Of a stretch of DNA of 64,000 bases, positions 45,294 to 54,447 are shown piece after piece. A model generated the notes under the pieces. It was not told the origin of the DNA. It ran no database searches and saw only the letters and a list, made by a program, of their open reading frames with translations. Origin of the DNA: a bacterium (GTDB lineage Bacteria; UBA10199; JACPAL01; GCA-016699445); assembly GCA_035454885.1 (NCBI GenBank), contig DATIGE010000040.1, forward strand, positions 21,362 to 85,361, written 5' to 3'. Position numbers and translations under genes: made by a program. Each line of letters opens with the position of its first letter. Within the stretch, counting starts at the first letter, position 1.

Positions 45294-46153
45294 GGCTCGG
45301 TTCCGCGAAATCGCTTCAGCATGTTCCCAGGCCCTCCGTCGAAGACGTCTTGGAGGTGCGCGAAGACGATGGAGGCGCAGGCCGCGGCCTCGAACCAATC
45401 CTCTTCAAGCCGCTCGGGAAGGCGATCGATCTGCCTCCGCGTCCACGAAAGGGCCTCCTCTTCGTTGATGCAAGCCCGGGCGACGATGTGAAGATAACCG
45501 ATCATCCGCGCGGTCTCCGTCAGGGCCGAAAGGCGCTCGATCAGCGGCATTTCCGGCAGAGGCTCCTCGCGCGCGAGGGAGACGGAGGCGCGCTGGACGG
45601 GGTCCGTGTTCCAGGTGGTCCAGAAGGCGCTGATTTCGTCAAAGACCCGGGGGCGATCGTCCCTTAAGCGCCTGAAGAACGCGAAGGTGGCGGCTAAGTC
45701 GTGCAGGCCGTCCTTGAGACCGCCGTCGTTCATATCCGTCGGATGACGCTGATCGATCTCGCGAACGCCCTCCTCCAACCGGTCCAGAGAGGGCTGCCCC
45801 CAGTCGCCCCTCATCCCCAAGAGCCGCGCGAATCCGACGCGGGCGTGCTCGCGCCGGCCGGAAGGCAGAAATCCTCCCGCCCTCAGTTTCGCCAGAAACC
45901 GTTCGGCGACCTCGCGGCCGACGACGGCCCCCGCCGGGCAACATGGATCGGTGTTGAGATGAAAATCGAGGACGGCGCGGCGGTCTTCGGGGAAGTGCGG
46001 GCCCGCCGCTGTGAGGAGCGTTTCCGAGGCGCAGCGGACCTCATCCCAGGAAATCAGCGGACCGCTTTGCCCGACCAAGACGGCCAAGGCGTTGGCGGCG
46101 GGAAGATAGGACTGCAGGTACGTGGGATACGGAAAGACGAGCGGGGACGGCAT
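45290..46153 (-). CDS. Protein of unknown function, first gene of the internal minus-strand pair
   Basis: 287 residues with good AGGAGGG before the ATG. Mostly helical and rich in Arg, Leu, Glu and Asp, with NTDPCCPAG (adjacent Cys), HARVGFARLLGMRGDW and DQRHPTDMNDGGLKDGLHDLAATFAFFRRL. No known domain. It is divergent from the sigma-54-driven block at 46445, so both strands read out from the same AT-rich 291-bp gap. Confidence 0.7.
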   Translation of the reverse strand: MPSPLVFPYPTYLQSYLPAANALAVLVGQSGPLISWDEVRCASETLLTAAGPHFPEDRRAVLDFHLNTDPCCPAGAVVGREVAERFLAKLRAGGFLPSGRREHARVGFARLLGMRGDWGQPSLDRLEEGVREIDQRHPTDMNDGGLKDGLHDLAATFAFFRRLRDDRPRVFDEISAFWTTWNTDPVQRASVSLAREEPLPEMPLIERLSALTETARMIGYLHIVARACINEEEALSWTRRQIDRLPERLEEDWFEAAACASIVFAHLQDVFDGGPGNMLKRFRGTEP

Positions 46154-46245
46154 AGGACGACCCTCCTACCCACTCGCACCACTCTCATCGCTGGAACCCG
46201 GAAAAAGTTGCTAAGATTGACGATTACAGACATTTTTATTCATTT

Positions 46246-46276
46246 ATTGATTACAAATTACTTATGTAATATCAAT
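46246..46276. promoter_or_regulatory. Inverted repeats in the AT-rich gap upstream of P2
   Basis: ATTGAT (46246-46251) and ATCAAT (46271-46276) enclose ATTAC-TTAT-GTAAT (46257-46270). The outer arms resemble the ATTGA..TCAAT palindrome upstream of P1. It lies 120-150 bases before P2, so it may be an activator site. Confidence 0.35.
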
Positions 46277-46397
46277 ACATTATGCGTAGTTAAATAATTA
46301 CGATACAGTTATACCCATATCCATTTCCGCAAACGATTGTCCATCGCAAATTCTTTAGTATTTTCAATATATTACACTGATCCATCACCACAGTATT

Positions 46398-46413
46398 TGG
46401 CACGCCGGTTGCT
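46398..46413 (+). promoter_or_regulatory. Sigma-54 promoter P2
   Basis: TGGCACGCCGGTTGCT is a perfect match to TGGCACRNNNNTTGCW, with GG (46399) and GC (46411) 12 apart. The following leader (AGGGGCTCATCAAGGGGGA) is nearly that of P1 (AGGGACTCAACAAGGGGGA). ATG 46445 lies 32 bases after the -12 box. Confidence 0.9.
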
Positions 46414-46444
46414 CAATTAGGGGCTCATCAAGGGGGAATCAAAC

Positions 46445-47080
46445 ATGTGCCCAATCGCCACAACCGCACAGAAACCGATGATCCCGTCTCCGACCGCTTC
46501 GCTCGTCGATCCTTCCGCCGTCGTCCCAAAGGATCCTGAGACCGCTCAGAATGCGCCCGCGCCGCCCACGAGCCAATTCAGCATGGCGGAGGCCGTTCAG
46601 GGCGCGGCCGCCTTCATTCGCGAGACCCTCGCCTCGGTGCCGGGAATGAACAAGGTGTTCGCCCGCGCCCCCGTGGAACCCAACCAAAAGGAAAGCACCC
46701 GTAAAAAAGAAACCATCACCTCCTCCGCGGAGGAGAGGGCGGACGGCGATGTGATCGGCCGATTGACGCGCGAGACGGTCGACGAACTCACCGCCTCGGG
46801 CGTCGACCCGATCCGGGCCCGCTATATCGCCTGGCGGGAGTCCGAGGTCTCGATGGCGGACCTGGCGGCCGAACTCCTGCAAACGAAGGCTTCGACATAC
46901 GACGGCTTGCCCCAGGAATCCCGCAAGGCGATCGAGGAACAATGGCGCTTGGGCGTCCGTCAATACACGGAGCAATACCGGCAAGGCCCCCTCGATTACA
47001 CGGATTCGTTCCTGAGAACCTTGTCTGAAGAAGGATGGAGCCAGGCGGCCATCGAAAAATCACTGGGAGAGGCGCCGTAA
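46445..47080 (+). CDS. Protein of unknown function, first gene under sigma-54 promoter P2
   Basis: The 211-residue product has a disordered Pro/Ala/Thr head (1-45), then a helical body with EAVQGAAAFIRETLASVPGM, GDVIGRLTRETVDELTASGVDPIRARYIAWRE and a C-terminal LRTLSEEGWSQAAIEKSLGEAP that looks like a small helical domain. No signal peptide, no Cys after residue 2, no known family. AAGGGGGA lies eight bases before the ATG. It heads the block that runs to the acyltransferases. Confidence 0.75.
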   Translation: MCPIATTAQKPMIPSPTASLVDPSAVVPKDPETAQNAPAPPTSQFSMAEAVQGAAAFIRETLASVPGMNKVFARAPVEPNQKESTRKKETITSSAEERADGDVIGRLTRETVDELTASGVDPIRARYIAWRESEVSMADLAAELLQTKASTYDGLPQESRKAIEEQWRLGVRQYTEQYRQGPLDYTDSFLRTLSEEGWSQAAIEKSLGEAP

Positions 47081-47105
47081 ACCCAAACGACGAAAAGGAG
47101 ACCCC

Positions 47106-47693
47106 ATGAATGTCACATTGACCAGCGCCGGCCTGTCGCCGGAGGAAGTGTCGAAGCAACTCCAAGAGGGACGTTTCGAGGACACAGTCCCCCTGGAGCC
47201 GGTCGGAGAGGGAATCCCCGGAGGCTCGGCCCAAGTGGCGGAGATTCCCCTCACCGATCGTCCGGGACAAAGCGGTTATCTGCTGCTGAACCAGGGCATC
47301 GGATCCTCGAGTCGGACCGGCTCCGCTCCGCATCCCACACTGTCCGTCTCTCTCTTCACGTGCCGGTACACGGATTGCGATCAGGCCGGCGAACTGGCCG
47401 CGACCCTGCTCGGCGGGGCCGCGGGCGCGAGACCGATCGCACTCCCCGAAGGGGCCTCCGTCTCGGACGTCCGTTACGGCGATGCGAACGACGACGGCCT
47501 GACGGACGTCTTAGTATTGCTCTCAACGGGCGGCGGGATCCTCTTCGAGCAAAGCGCGGGCGAGCGCGTGGGGCCTCCGCCGCCGAGACCCAGGGGACCC
47601 CGGCCTGCAACGGCAGGCACGTCGGCTGCCGGCGGCCGCGTGGGGATCCATCTCCTTTTCCGCATCCTGGAATCCCTGCGGGGAAATCCCTGA
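47106..47693 (+). CDS. Small protein with a calcium-type DxNxDG loop
   Basis: 195 residues. Residues about 120-140 read SDVRYGDANDDGLTDVLVLLSTGGG, an FG-GAP/VCBS-like strand with a D-x-N-x-D-G-x-x-D calcium loop. The rest is beta-rich (VAEIPLTDRPGQSGYLLLNQG; SVSLFTCRYTDC) with a Pro/Arg-rich linker near 155-170. No signal peptide, which is odd for a calcium loop and would fit export by a non-Sec route. AAGGAG precedes the ATG by seven bases. It follows the gene at 46445 by 25 bases. Confidence 0.7.
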   Translation: MNVTLTSAGLSPEEVSKQLQEGRFEDTVPLEPVGEGIPGGSAQVAEIPLTDRPGQSGYLLLNQGIGSSSRTGSAPHPTLSVSLFTCRYTDCDQAGELAATLLGGAAGARPIALPEGASVSDVRYGDANDDGLTDVLVLLSTGGGILFEQSAGERVGPPPPRPRGPRPATAGTSAAGGRVGIHLLFRILESLRGNP

Positions 47694-47807
47694 CGGACAG
47701 AACGCCGCATCCTTGTGAATACGGGGAAACCCGCCGCCACGCAACTTTGGGATTTTCCGGCCGATAACCTAAATCGCCAGGGGGGGCGAAAAAGGAAGGA
47801 AAAGACC

Positions 47808-48227
47808 ATGACGTTGCCTACTTATCTGACCTTTCAATCCCTCATGTCGGGTCAATCGGCCCTGATCTCGGCGACCGTCGCGTCGTCGGCCTCACCGGCC
47901 GCTCCCACGGACATGGTGCTTTCAGGCTCCCGAGCCGTGGTCGACTGGGACGAGGAGCCCACGAATCCGATGATCGACGTCTCCGCCTTCCACGAGCCGA
48001 CGATCGTCGACGACGGTCCGATTCCAGCCCACGTGGGCCTGCAACTCATCGAGTATGGAATCGCCGCCGAGGACGTCGACCGCCTTTGCGCCTGGATGCA
48101 CGGCAAGAGGCTCCGCCTGAACTTCATGACCAAGGGGATCGAATACCTCGCCCAAATGCGCCGCGAGGAGCGGATGGACGAGGAAGTCACCCAAGTCCTG
48201 CCGGCCGCCGCCCGCCGGCGCGTCTAG
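47808..48227 (+). CDS. Small acidic protein of unknown function
   Basis: 139 residues. ATG 47808 has AAGGAAAAG upstream; an in-frame GTG at 47715 lacks one. The head is Ser/Ala/Thr-rich (to about 40), then comes an acidic stretch VVDWDEEPTNPMIDVSAFHEPTIVDDGP and a helical end with IEYGIAAEDVDRLCAWMHGKRLRLNFM. No known family and no signal peptide. The 114 bases before it contain GCCACGCAACTTT (47736-47748), a sequence repeated before the acyltransferase gene at 54483. Confidence 0.65.
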   Translation: MTLPTYLTFQSLMSGQSALISATVASSASPAAPTDMVLSGSRAVVDWDEEPTNPMIDVSAFHEPTIVDDGPIPAHVGLQLIEYGIAAEDVDRLCAWMHGKRLRLNFMTKGIEYLAQMRREERMDEEVTQVLPAAARRRV

Positions 48228-48293
48228 CGCCGCGAAAAAGGCCTCAAACAGAATTCTGGAAACTTTTCCGCGGCTTAAGCGAAAAGGCCGTCC

Positions 48294-51200
48294 GTGCAGT
48301 TGGCGCCTTACTTGACGGCCGTCTCCCAGCTCTACGGGCTCACGTCCCGCATGACCGACGCGCTGCCGGCCGCGACGTTCTTCAGCGCCGTCAACGGCTT
48401 CTACGACGCCCTGGACCCCGCGCTCATCCCCGGCTTTCCGGAGGTCGAGCGAGACCGGGTCCGCGACCTCATCGTCCAAATCCAGAGACTGAGCGCCCCG
48501 GAGACCGTCTCGATGATCTGCGCCCAATCCTTCGTGCGCGACATGCGCAAGCTGGGGCTGATCCCCTCCCGCGACCAACAGGAAAACGAAGAGACCGCCC
48601 GCGAGCTGCTCCGGCAATTCCTCGAATCCTCGGAACCCTCCCCCGAGAATGCCGCGGCGCGCGCCGCCGGGGGCGGTATCCGGCTCCACTCCCGAACGCA
48701 GCATCACCGCCGGACGATCCGGGGCGATTTCGTCGACGACCTGGTCATCGGCGCCCTTCAAATGGACGGCGTGTTCCACATCGGCCATCCGTCTCAGGTG
48801 CCCGACCTGTCGCCGGCCGTCGACGAGCTGAGGAAAACCCGGCGCTTCAGCGACGTTCAGACCGGGCGTCGGACCCTGCCCGAGGCACACGACGCCGAGT
48901 TTGAACCCGCGCCTCTCCCGCCGGCCCCCGTCATCGCCGTCGAAGGGCCTCCGCCCTCGTCTTCCCCGGAACCTGAGGAGGACAAAGTCGCGGCGCTCCG
49001 CGCCGCGTTCGAAGACGAGCGCGGCCGTCTCCTCCGGGAAGCGGAGTCGGCGAGGCAATCCGCCGTCGAAGAGGCCCACGCGAGGGTCTGGCAATCCATC
49101 ACCGAGGGCGACTTCCCCCTGACCGAACCCAACGGGGGTCTTCTGCTCGTCAAGGGCGGGCTGTATCTGGCCTATGCCCAGGAGATGTATGACGTCGTCG
49201 TCGGGTCCCAGTACAAGCTGATGAAGAGGATCGGCGAGGGGGGCTCCAGCTTGGTCTACGTGGCCGAGGAGATCGGCACCGAGCGCAAGGTCGCCGTCAA
49301 GATCCTCAAGGAAGGACAGGAAGACCGCGAGCGCATCCACGAGGCGCACCGGAACGAGCTGAGACTCCAGCCGATCCTCAAGACCGACCATTTTGTGCAC
49401 GCCTACACGCACGGCCTCACGGCGGGCGACAGCCCGTACATCGTCATGGAGCTCATGGAGGGGGGATCGCTCGCCGATTTCATCGGAGAGATGACCCTCG
49501 GGCGCCGGAAGCCCGCCCTGCGCGAACTGACCGGCATGCTGCTCCAGGCCGTCGCGTCGGTGGCCGAGGCCCAGAAGCGGGGCGTCTTGCACCGGGACAT
49601 CAAGCCAGAGAATTTTTTCATCTCATCCGAGGGCAAGGTCAAGCTCGGTGACTTCGGCATCGCTCAGAAGACCTCGGACATGGTCCCCCGGCCTTCCGAG
49701 AACATCTTCGGAACGCCGGGCTACATCCCGCCGGAAATCTCGCGCCCGCAGGGCCCCACCAGCATCGACACCCCGCAAAACGACGTCTGGGCCCTGGGGG
49801 TCACCCTCTACGAGCTCTTGACGGGCGTCTTTCCCTTCGAGGCGGCGACGAGCACGGGCATCATGATCAACAGCCTTTCCAAGGAACCGCCCCCGCCCAG
49901 CCAAGTCCGCCCCGACCTGGGCATCCCGCCCGCCCTCGACCGCATCATCGCGAAGGCCATGGCGAAAAATCCGAAGGATCGCCACCAGGACGCCTCAGAT
50001 CTGCTCTACGAATTGCTGGTCTACGAGGCGGACGCCCTGGAAGAGGAGGCCTACGCCATTCTCCGCCGGAGCATGACGACCAACGCGGACCTGAACATTT
50101 ATCAGGACGAATGGCGCGAAAAGATCCAGGACGCCCTGCGCGTGCTTCGCGCCGTCTACGACCGGTACCCGCACCCGAAGATCATCGAAAAGCGCATCCG
50201 CCTGAACTTCGACCTCTTCCGGTGGGCGGACCGGAGGGGCGACGTCGAACTCGCGCGGAGGACGGTGGAAAGCATCAACGCCCTGGCTCCGGGGAGCGAG
50301 ATCGCCAACCAGGTCAACCGGCCGGTGCAGGTGAATTTCTATCCCGACGGCTTGGAGCGCCGGAAGGACCGGATCCGAGTGGAGATCGTGAAATACGCCT
50401 ACCGGGCCGGCTTTATCGACTTCGAGCAGTATTTTTCAAAACCCAAGGACGAATTTCCGTTCGGGGCGCTCCGGTTTCCGCGAGGCGCCGTCGTCGGGGC
50501 GAAATTCTCGGGACCGGGCCTCATTCCCGTCTACATCCCCCTCCCCGTCCGGGCCGGCTCCTACCAGATCCGCGTCCCTGTCTATCGCGTAGGCCAGGTC
50601 CCCCGAGGATGGATGATCCTGCCCGCCGGGCCCGTCGCGGCCAGGCAAATGCCGGGCTCCTTCGCGGAGCAGTTCGACAACTGGCGCGAGGTCACGGACG
50701 ACTACGGTGTGGGACCCTTCGTGACCGAGGCCGACTGGGCCTTGCACCTGCAAGCGTTCGCGAGGACCCACGGGACCGAGGCCGCACGGCGAAGGATCCC
50801 GAGAAACTGGGAAGTCGACAAGGACCTGACGAGCTTCCGTTACACCAACGGCCAGCCCATCATCGAAATGGCCCCCGTCACCTACATCCTGCACGAACAC
50901 GCCCGCGAATATCTGGATCAGTTGACCCTCGCCCTCAAGACGGATGAAAGCGCCTGGTCGGACATTACCTTTCCGCCCATGAACGTCTGGAAGAGATTCC
51001 TCCGAGGCAACGACGCCCGCATGTGGCCATGGGGCGACGCCCTGCCGGCCCCGGGGATCGCAGGCTTCCGGTTTCCCGACCCGCGCTTCGCCCGCTCGCT
51101 CACGGCCCTGCCCATCAACGAGAAAAACATCCGGGATATCTCCCCCTTCTCCGTCCCTTCGACGCCGGGGGATGCCGAGTCGATCACGATCTCGCACGTC

Positions 51201-51464
51201 GCGGGCAACGTGCAGCACATTTTGGAATTAAGCGATCCCAAGGAGCGCGAGCTGATCGCCGGGGTCTTTCAGATGACGACGGAGACGCTGGCCAAACACT
51301 TCATCGTCGCCGGATCCTCCTACCGGTCTTCGGCGCCGACCAATCCGGATATCCTGGAACCGTTCCCTCTCGACTCCGTCGGCCCTTGGGGCATACGGCC
51401 GGTGGTCCGCCTCAGACACGCGGCCGCCACGCCTTCGATTGTTTCCCTCTCCAGCAACTCCTGA
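48294..51464 (+). CDS. Ser/Thr protein kinase fused to an FGE/sulfatase-modifying-factor-like domain
   Basis: 1056 residues. The N-terminal 300 are helical with a Pro/Glu linker and unassigned. The kinase domain (about 308-585) has IGEGGSSLVYVAEE, K336 (VAVKIL), H433-R-D-I-K-P-E-N, D453-F-G and GTPGYIPPE, so it should be active. From about 770 to 1045 the sequence follows the formylglycine-generating-enzyme fold (WMILPAGPVAARQMPGSF; FPPMNVWKRFLRGNDARMWPWGD; GIRPVVRL), but I see no paired active-site Cys, so this part probably binds ligand rather than oxidises. Chlamydial Pkn1-type kinases have a similar pairing. GTG start, weak AAGG upstream. Confidence 0.88.
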   Translation: MQLAPYLTAVSQLYGLTSRMTDALPAATFFSAVNGFYDALDPALIPGFPEVERDRVRDLIVQIQRLSAPETVSMICAQSFVRDMRKLGLIPSRDQQENEETARELLRQFLESSEPSPENAAARAAGGGIRLHSRTQHHRRTIRGDFVDDLVIGALQMDGVFHIGHPSQVPDLSPAVDELRKTRRFSDVQTGRRTLPEAHDAEFEPAPLPPAPVIAVEGPPPSSSPEPEEDKVAALRAAFEDERGRLLREAESARQSAVEEAHARVWQSITEGDFPLTEPNGGLLLVKGGLYLAYAQEMYDVVVGSQYKLMKRIGEGGSSLVYVAEEIGTERKVAVKILKEGQEDRERIHEAHRNELRLQPILKTDHFVHAYTHGLTAGDSPYIVMELMEGGSLADFIGEMTLGRRKPALRELTGMLLQAVASVAEAQKRGVLHRDIKPENFFISSEGKVKLGDFGIAQKTSDMVPRPSENIFGTPGYIPPEISRPQGPTSIDTPQNDVWALGVTLYELLTGVFPFEAATSTGIMINSLSKEPPPPSQVRPDLGIPPALDRIIAKAMAKNPKDRHQDASDLLYELLVYEADALEEEAYAILRRSMTTNADLNIYQDEWREKIQDALRVLRAVYDRYPHPKIIEKRIRLNFDLFRWADRRGDVELARRTVESINALAPGSEIANQVNRPVQVNFYPDGLERRKDRIRVEIVKYAYRAGFIDFEQYFSKPKDEFPFGALRFPRGAVVGAKFSGPGLIPVYIPLPVRAGSYQIRVPVYRVGQVPRGWMILPAGPVAARQMPGSFAEQFDNWREVTDDYGVGPFVTEADWALHLQAFARTHGTEAARRRIPRNWEVDKDLTSFRYTNGQPIIEMAPVTYILHEHAREYLDQLTLALKTDESAWSDITFPPMNVWKRFLRGNDARMWPWGDALPAPGIAGFRFPDPRFARSLTALPINEKNIRDISPFSVPSTPGDAESITISHVAGNVQHILELSDPKERELIAGVFQMTTETLAKHFIVAGSSYRSSAPTNPDILEPFPLDSVGPWGIRPVVRLRHAAATPSIVSLSSNS

Positions 51465-51556
51465 CCGTTTTGACGCACTGAGTTAACGCACCGCACTAAA
51501 ATCTGTTTAAGATTAATCGCGTCATGTGTGTTCTTTTCTGGACAATTTTTCGTCTC

Positions 51557-51571
51557 CCGTGTTTTACACGG
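51557..51571 (+). promoter_or_regulatory. Hairpin followed by ACAACTTTTT in the gap after the kinase gene
   Basis: CCGTGT-TTT-ACACGG, then ACACAACTTTTT. The 186-bp gap (51465-51650) holds no gene. The hairpin could end the kinase transcript or be a processing site; the T-run is six bases away from the stem. Confidence 0.35.
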
Positions 51572-51650
51572 ACACAACTTTTTCAAGAAAACGTCGAAGA
51601 GGCGCCCATGAGGGGATGCTCACGCTAGCGAATCAAGAGTCGGAGGGGCG

Positions 51651-54416
51651 ATGGATCAAGCTCTGAATCAAGCTCTGGGGGTCCTCAGGAACTGGACCAC
51701 GGCCGCCGGTGAGGTCAGGACCCTCGGAGGCTTCAACGACTTCCTCGAATCCGCGAGAAGCATCGTCAGAAGCGCCAACGGCCAACTCCCCCTCAACGAC
51801 CGTCTCATCCAAGACCGCGAGGCCTACGCTCAGCTTCTGGCCGGCCTCCACGATTCGCCGGCGACCCTCGTCGCCGTGGCCGCCGCCCTTCCCGAAGACG
51901 TCGTCATCCGCCTGAGCCAGGACGTCACCCGGCACAGCTCCTACCCGCCCCCGGCTTTTAATGGAACCACCGCGATCTCCGAGGCGGCGCGGAACGCGCG
52001 CACGATGGCGGGGTACGTGTGGGGACGAGCGGCCACGATCCTCCGCGTGGCGCGAGACGGCAAGTATTCCGACAACGTCATCGACCACTACCGTTACGAC
52101 CCGGAAAGGATCCGTGGACGCTTTCACGCCCACAAGGCGGCCGATCGCCTCTTGACCTCCTCGGAAGGGGAAGAGGTCTTTGAAAGGATGCACCGGGAGG
52201 ATCTGGCCCGGGTGGCGGAACACGGCGAAACCCAGCTGGGCATCGGCCCGGCCTCCCTGCGCTCCCAGTTCGACGCGATCCACGCGGAGGTCCTGCCGTT
52301 CGCCGAGAAGTCCCAGGCCCTCTGGAACGACATGGTCATCAAGTACCGCGAAGCGGTTCATCCGGACTTCGGAAAGGTCTCGGCGGCGTTCTGGAAGCGC
52401 GATCAGGCCATACGGAATCACGCGGGTCTGAAGGACCGGAACATCGGCCCGTGGGAATTCGACCTCCTTCAGATGTCCCTTCAGAATCCCGGGGACCAAA
52501 GGGACTACTACTTCGCGACCTGGGCCTACGTGCAGGATCGACTCACGCGCGAGAGTGATGCGATCGAGGGGAACGCCACCCTCGTGGACCGGGAGTCGCG
52601 CCTTTCCGGCCTCCGCCGGTTCCGTCTCGACGCCGAACGCGCCTACATGGCACTGGCCCGCGGGGAGGGAACGGACGACGACCGTTTCGTGGTCGCCAGC
52701 GCGGAAGCCAAGTACCTCCCCTTCTTTGCGGTTGGACTGGGCGGACTCGATCTGACCGGGATTTCTCCCCTGCAAGAGGCGGCGCAGGAGGCCAGACAGG
52801 CCTACATCCTCGAAGACAAGCGCGTGAACGTGGAGCTCGCCCGCGCCGAATACGAGCTCTTCAAGGGGCGTGAGGACGCCAACCTGGAGATCGACCTCCG
52901 CGAATTCAAGTGGCAAGCCCTTCGCTACAATCAAATGATCGACCTCCTGGTTCAGGCCGGCAACGCCTCAAGGACCAAGATCGGCAAGCTCAGGTCCCTC
53001 GTCCAGACCTACGAGGAACTTGCGGAGGATTACGTCAAGGTCGCCCGCGGCATGATGAATGAAGACCCCGGCCAGAGGGAACACAACCGGAACGGGGCAT
53101 ACCGCGACCTCTTCATCATCCTTTGGGAGCTTCACCGGGAGACCAAGAAAGCCCTTCAAAAGGCCGAAGTCCCCCGGGCGGACCGTTTCGAGCTCTTGAG
53201 CTTCGCCTACAAGATGCAGCAGCTCTTCATCGCGCGCGGGGCCCAGGGGGTGCACGGCGTCGAGCCCCTGGTCGAGGTGACCTTGGGCCTCAAGGACGCC
53301 CTGGACCGGCAAGAAAACGGCGCCTACCTCCTTCCCAAACTTTACGATATCGCCGGCCGCGACTGGGGCATCAACATCCTGTCGCATTACGCCCGCCAAG
53401 TTCACGTCACGGGCGCGGAAAGACTCTTCGGATATTTCGGCCAAGGGCTTCGTCCCGAGTCCTACCTGGTCGAAGGCGGATTGGACGTTTTCCCCATGGA
53501 GGCCCAGGAGATTCCCAACGATCAATTCTCGCGCCGCGGGGCCCTCCTGGACGCCACCCACGTCGGCCAGCTCGAATTCCCCCAGGCGGAGGGCATCGCC
53601 TGGCTCTTTGGCCTCCCTCACACGGCGATTCTGGCGCAGAAGGGGGTCAGCATGTTCCCCATCGCCGGTCCTTTCTTGGGCGGCATCGACGTGGACGGTT
53701 ACCACCACCTCGGCTCGGGGGCCTACATTCAGAGAACGAAGGACCCCAAGAGGCGGCAGTCCGAAAACTTCACCCTCTTGGCCCACCTGGGCATGGGGAA
53801 CTTCCTCAACATCTACGGCGGCGGCACGCGGGACATCGCGAATCCCCTGCCCTCGCCCTATGCCAATCTGAGAAAGAACAAGTGGGCCGTCATGCTCCCC
53901 GGCTATCACCCGACCCGCTACAGCACCGGACAGCCCGTCAAGGTGGCGCAAGAGGCCGGAAGGCCCATCATTCCGGTCGCCCACAATCTGGACCGGATCT
54001 ATCCGGAACCTTCCATGCCCATGCCTCCCGAGGTCCAGTTGCCAAACGGCAGGGACTTCGGGGCGGCCTTGAAGGGCCGATTCGGGGCCCTCGGCAAGAA
54101 AATCTCTGACCTGGCGCACTACCCCGGAAAGCTGTCCGGCTTCGTGAACGAAAACACGATGTTCCCATACATGAGGCCCGGCCAGGACATTGCGAGCGTC
54201 GCCTATGGGGACCCGATCTTTCCGGAATCCCTGATCCAAGAATCCGACCTGGACGCGATGGGCTACGGGCCGCAACTCCAAGAATGGAGCGGCCTCTCTC
54301 GGAAGGAAAGGGACCAGAAGGTGAAATGGCTCCTCCTCCAGCTGAACTTTGCGATCGTCCGCTTCGGCGAAATGCGGGCCGGCTACATGGCCACGGCCGG
54401 CATCTACGGAGGGTAA
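51651..54416 (+). CDS. Large protein with a C-terminal degenerate PlsC-like acyltransferase domain
   Basis: The 921-residue product has residues about 1-560 helical and unassigned (ADLRQ-rich, no signal). From about 630 it follows the PlsC fold in order: THVGQLEF (catalytic HX4D becomes HX4E), AILAQKGVSMFPIAGPFLGGIDVDGYHH (substrate segment), then RKNKWAVMLPGYHPTRYSTG, where a normal enzyme has the FPEGTRS motif, and GRPIIPVAHNLDRIYPEP. The changes suggest altered chemistry or lipid binding only. GGAGGGGCG precedes the ATG. An intact acyltransferase gene follows after 66 bases, so the two may form a pair. Confidence 0.7.
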   Translation: MDQALNQALGVLRNWTTAAGEVRTLGGFNDFLESARSIVRSANGQLPLNDRLIQDREAYAQLLAGLHDSPATLVAVAAALPEDVVIRLSQDVTRHSSYPPPAFNGTTAISEAARNARTMAGYVWGRAATILRVARDGKYSDNVIDHYRYDPERIRGRFHAHKAADRLLTSSEGEEVFERMHREDLARVAEHGETQLGIGPASLRSQFDAIHAEVLPFAEKSQALWNDMVIKYREAVHPDFGKVSAAFWKRDQAIRNHAGLKDRNIGPWEFDLLQMSLQNPGDQRDYYFATWAYVQDRLTRESDAIEGNATLVDRESRLSGLRRFRLDAERAYMALARGEGTDDDRFVVASAEAKYLPFFAVGLGGLDLTGISPLQEAAQEARQAYILEDKRVNVELARAEYELFKGREDANLEIDLREFKWQALRYNQMIDLLVQAGNASRTKIGKLRSLVQTYEELAEDYVKVARGMMNEDPGQREHNRNGAYRDLFIILWELHRETKKALQKAEVPRADRFELLSFAYKMQQLFIARGAQGVHGVEPLVEVTLGLKDALDRQENGAYLLPKLYDIAGRDWGINILSHYARQVHVTGAERLFGYFGQGLRPESYLVEGGLDVFPMEAQEIPNDQFSRRGALLDATHVGQLEFPQAEGIAWLFGLPHTAILAQKGVSMFPIAGPFLGGIDVDGYHHLGSGAYIQRTKDPKRRQSENFTLLAHLGMGNFLNIYGGGTRDIANPLPSPYANLRKNKWAVMLPGYHPTRYSTGQPVKVAQEAGRPIIPVAHNLDRIYPEPSMPMPPEVQLPNGRDFGAALKGRFGALGKKISDLAHYPGKLSGFVNENTMFPYMRPGQDIASVAYGDPIFPESLIQESDLDAMGYGPQLQEWSGLSRKERDQKVKWLLLQLNFAIVRFGEMRAGYMATAGIYGG

Positions 54417-54431
54417 AAAACCCCAAAAATA

Positions 54432-54447
54432 CGTGGCATTAGCCACG
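54432..54447 (+). promoter_or_regulatory. Hairpin with CAACTTTTT tail; also a sigma-54-like arrangement
   Basis: CGTGGC-ATTA-GCCACG is a perfect stem followed by CAACTTTTTGAG. Read as a promoter, TGGCAT (54434) and ACGCA (54445) place GG and GC 12 apart, but the -12 box is poor. A terminator or attenuator between the two acyltransferase-type genes is as likely. Confidence 0.35.

Noticed and set aside
47724..47748. Possible sigma-54 promoter at the GCCACGCAACTTT repeat before the gene at 47808
   Set aside because: No GG at the required distance upstream of the GC.
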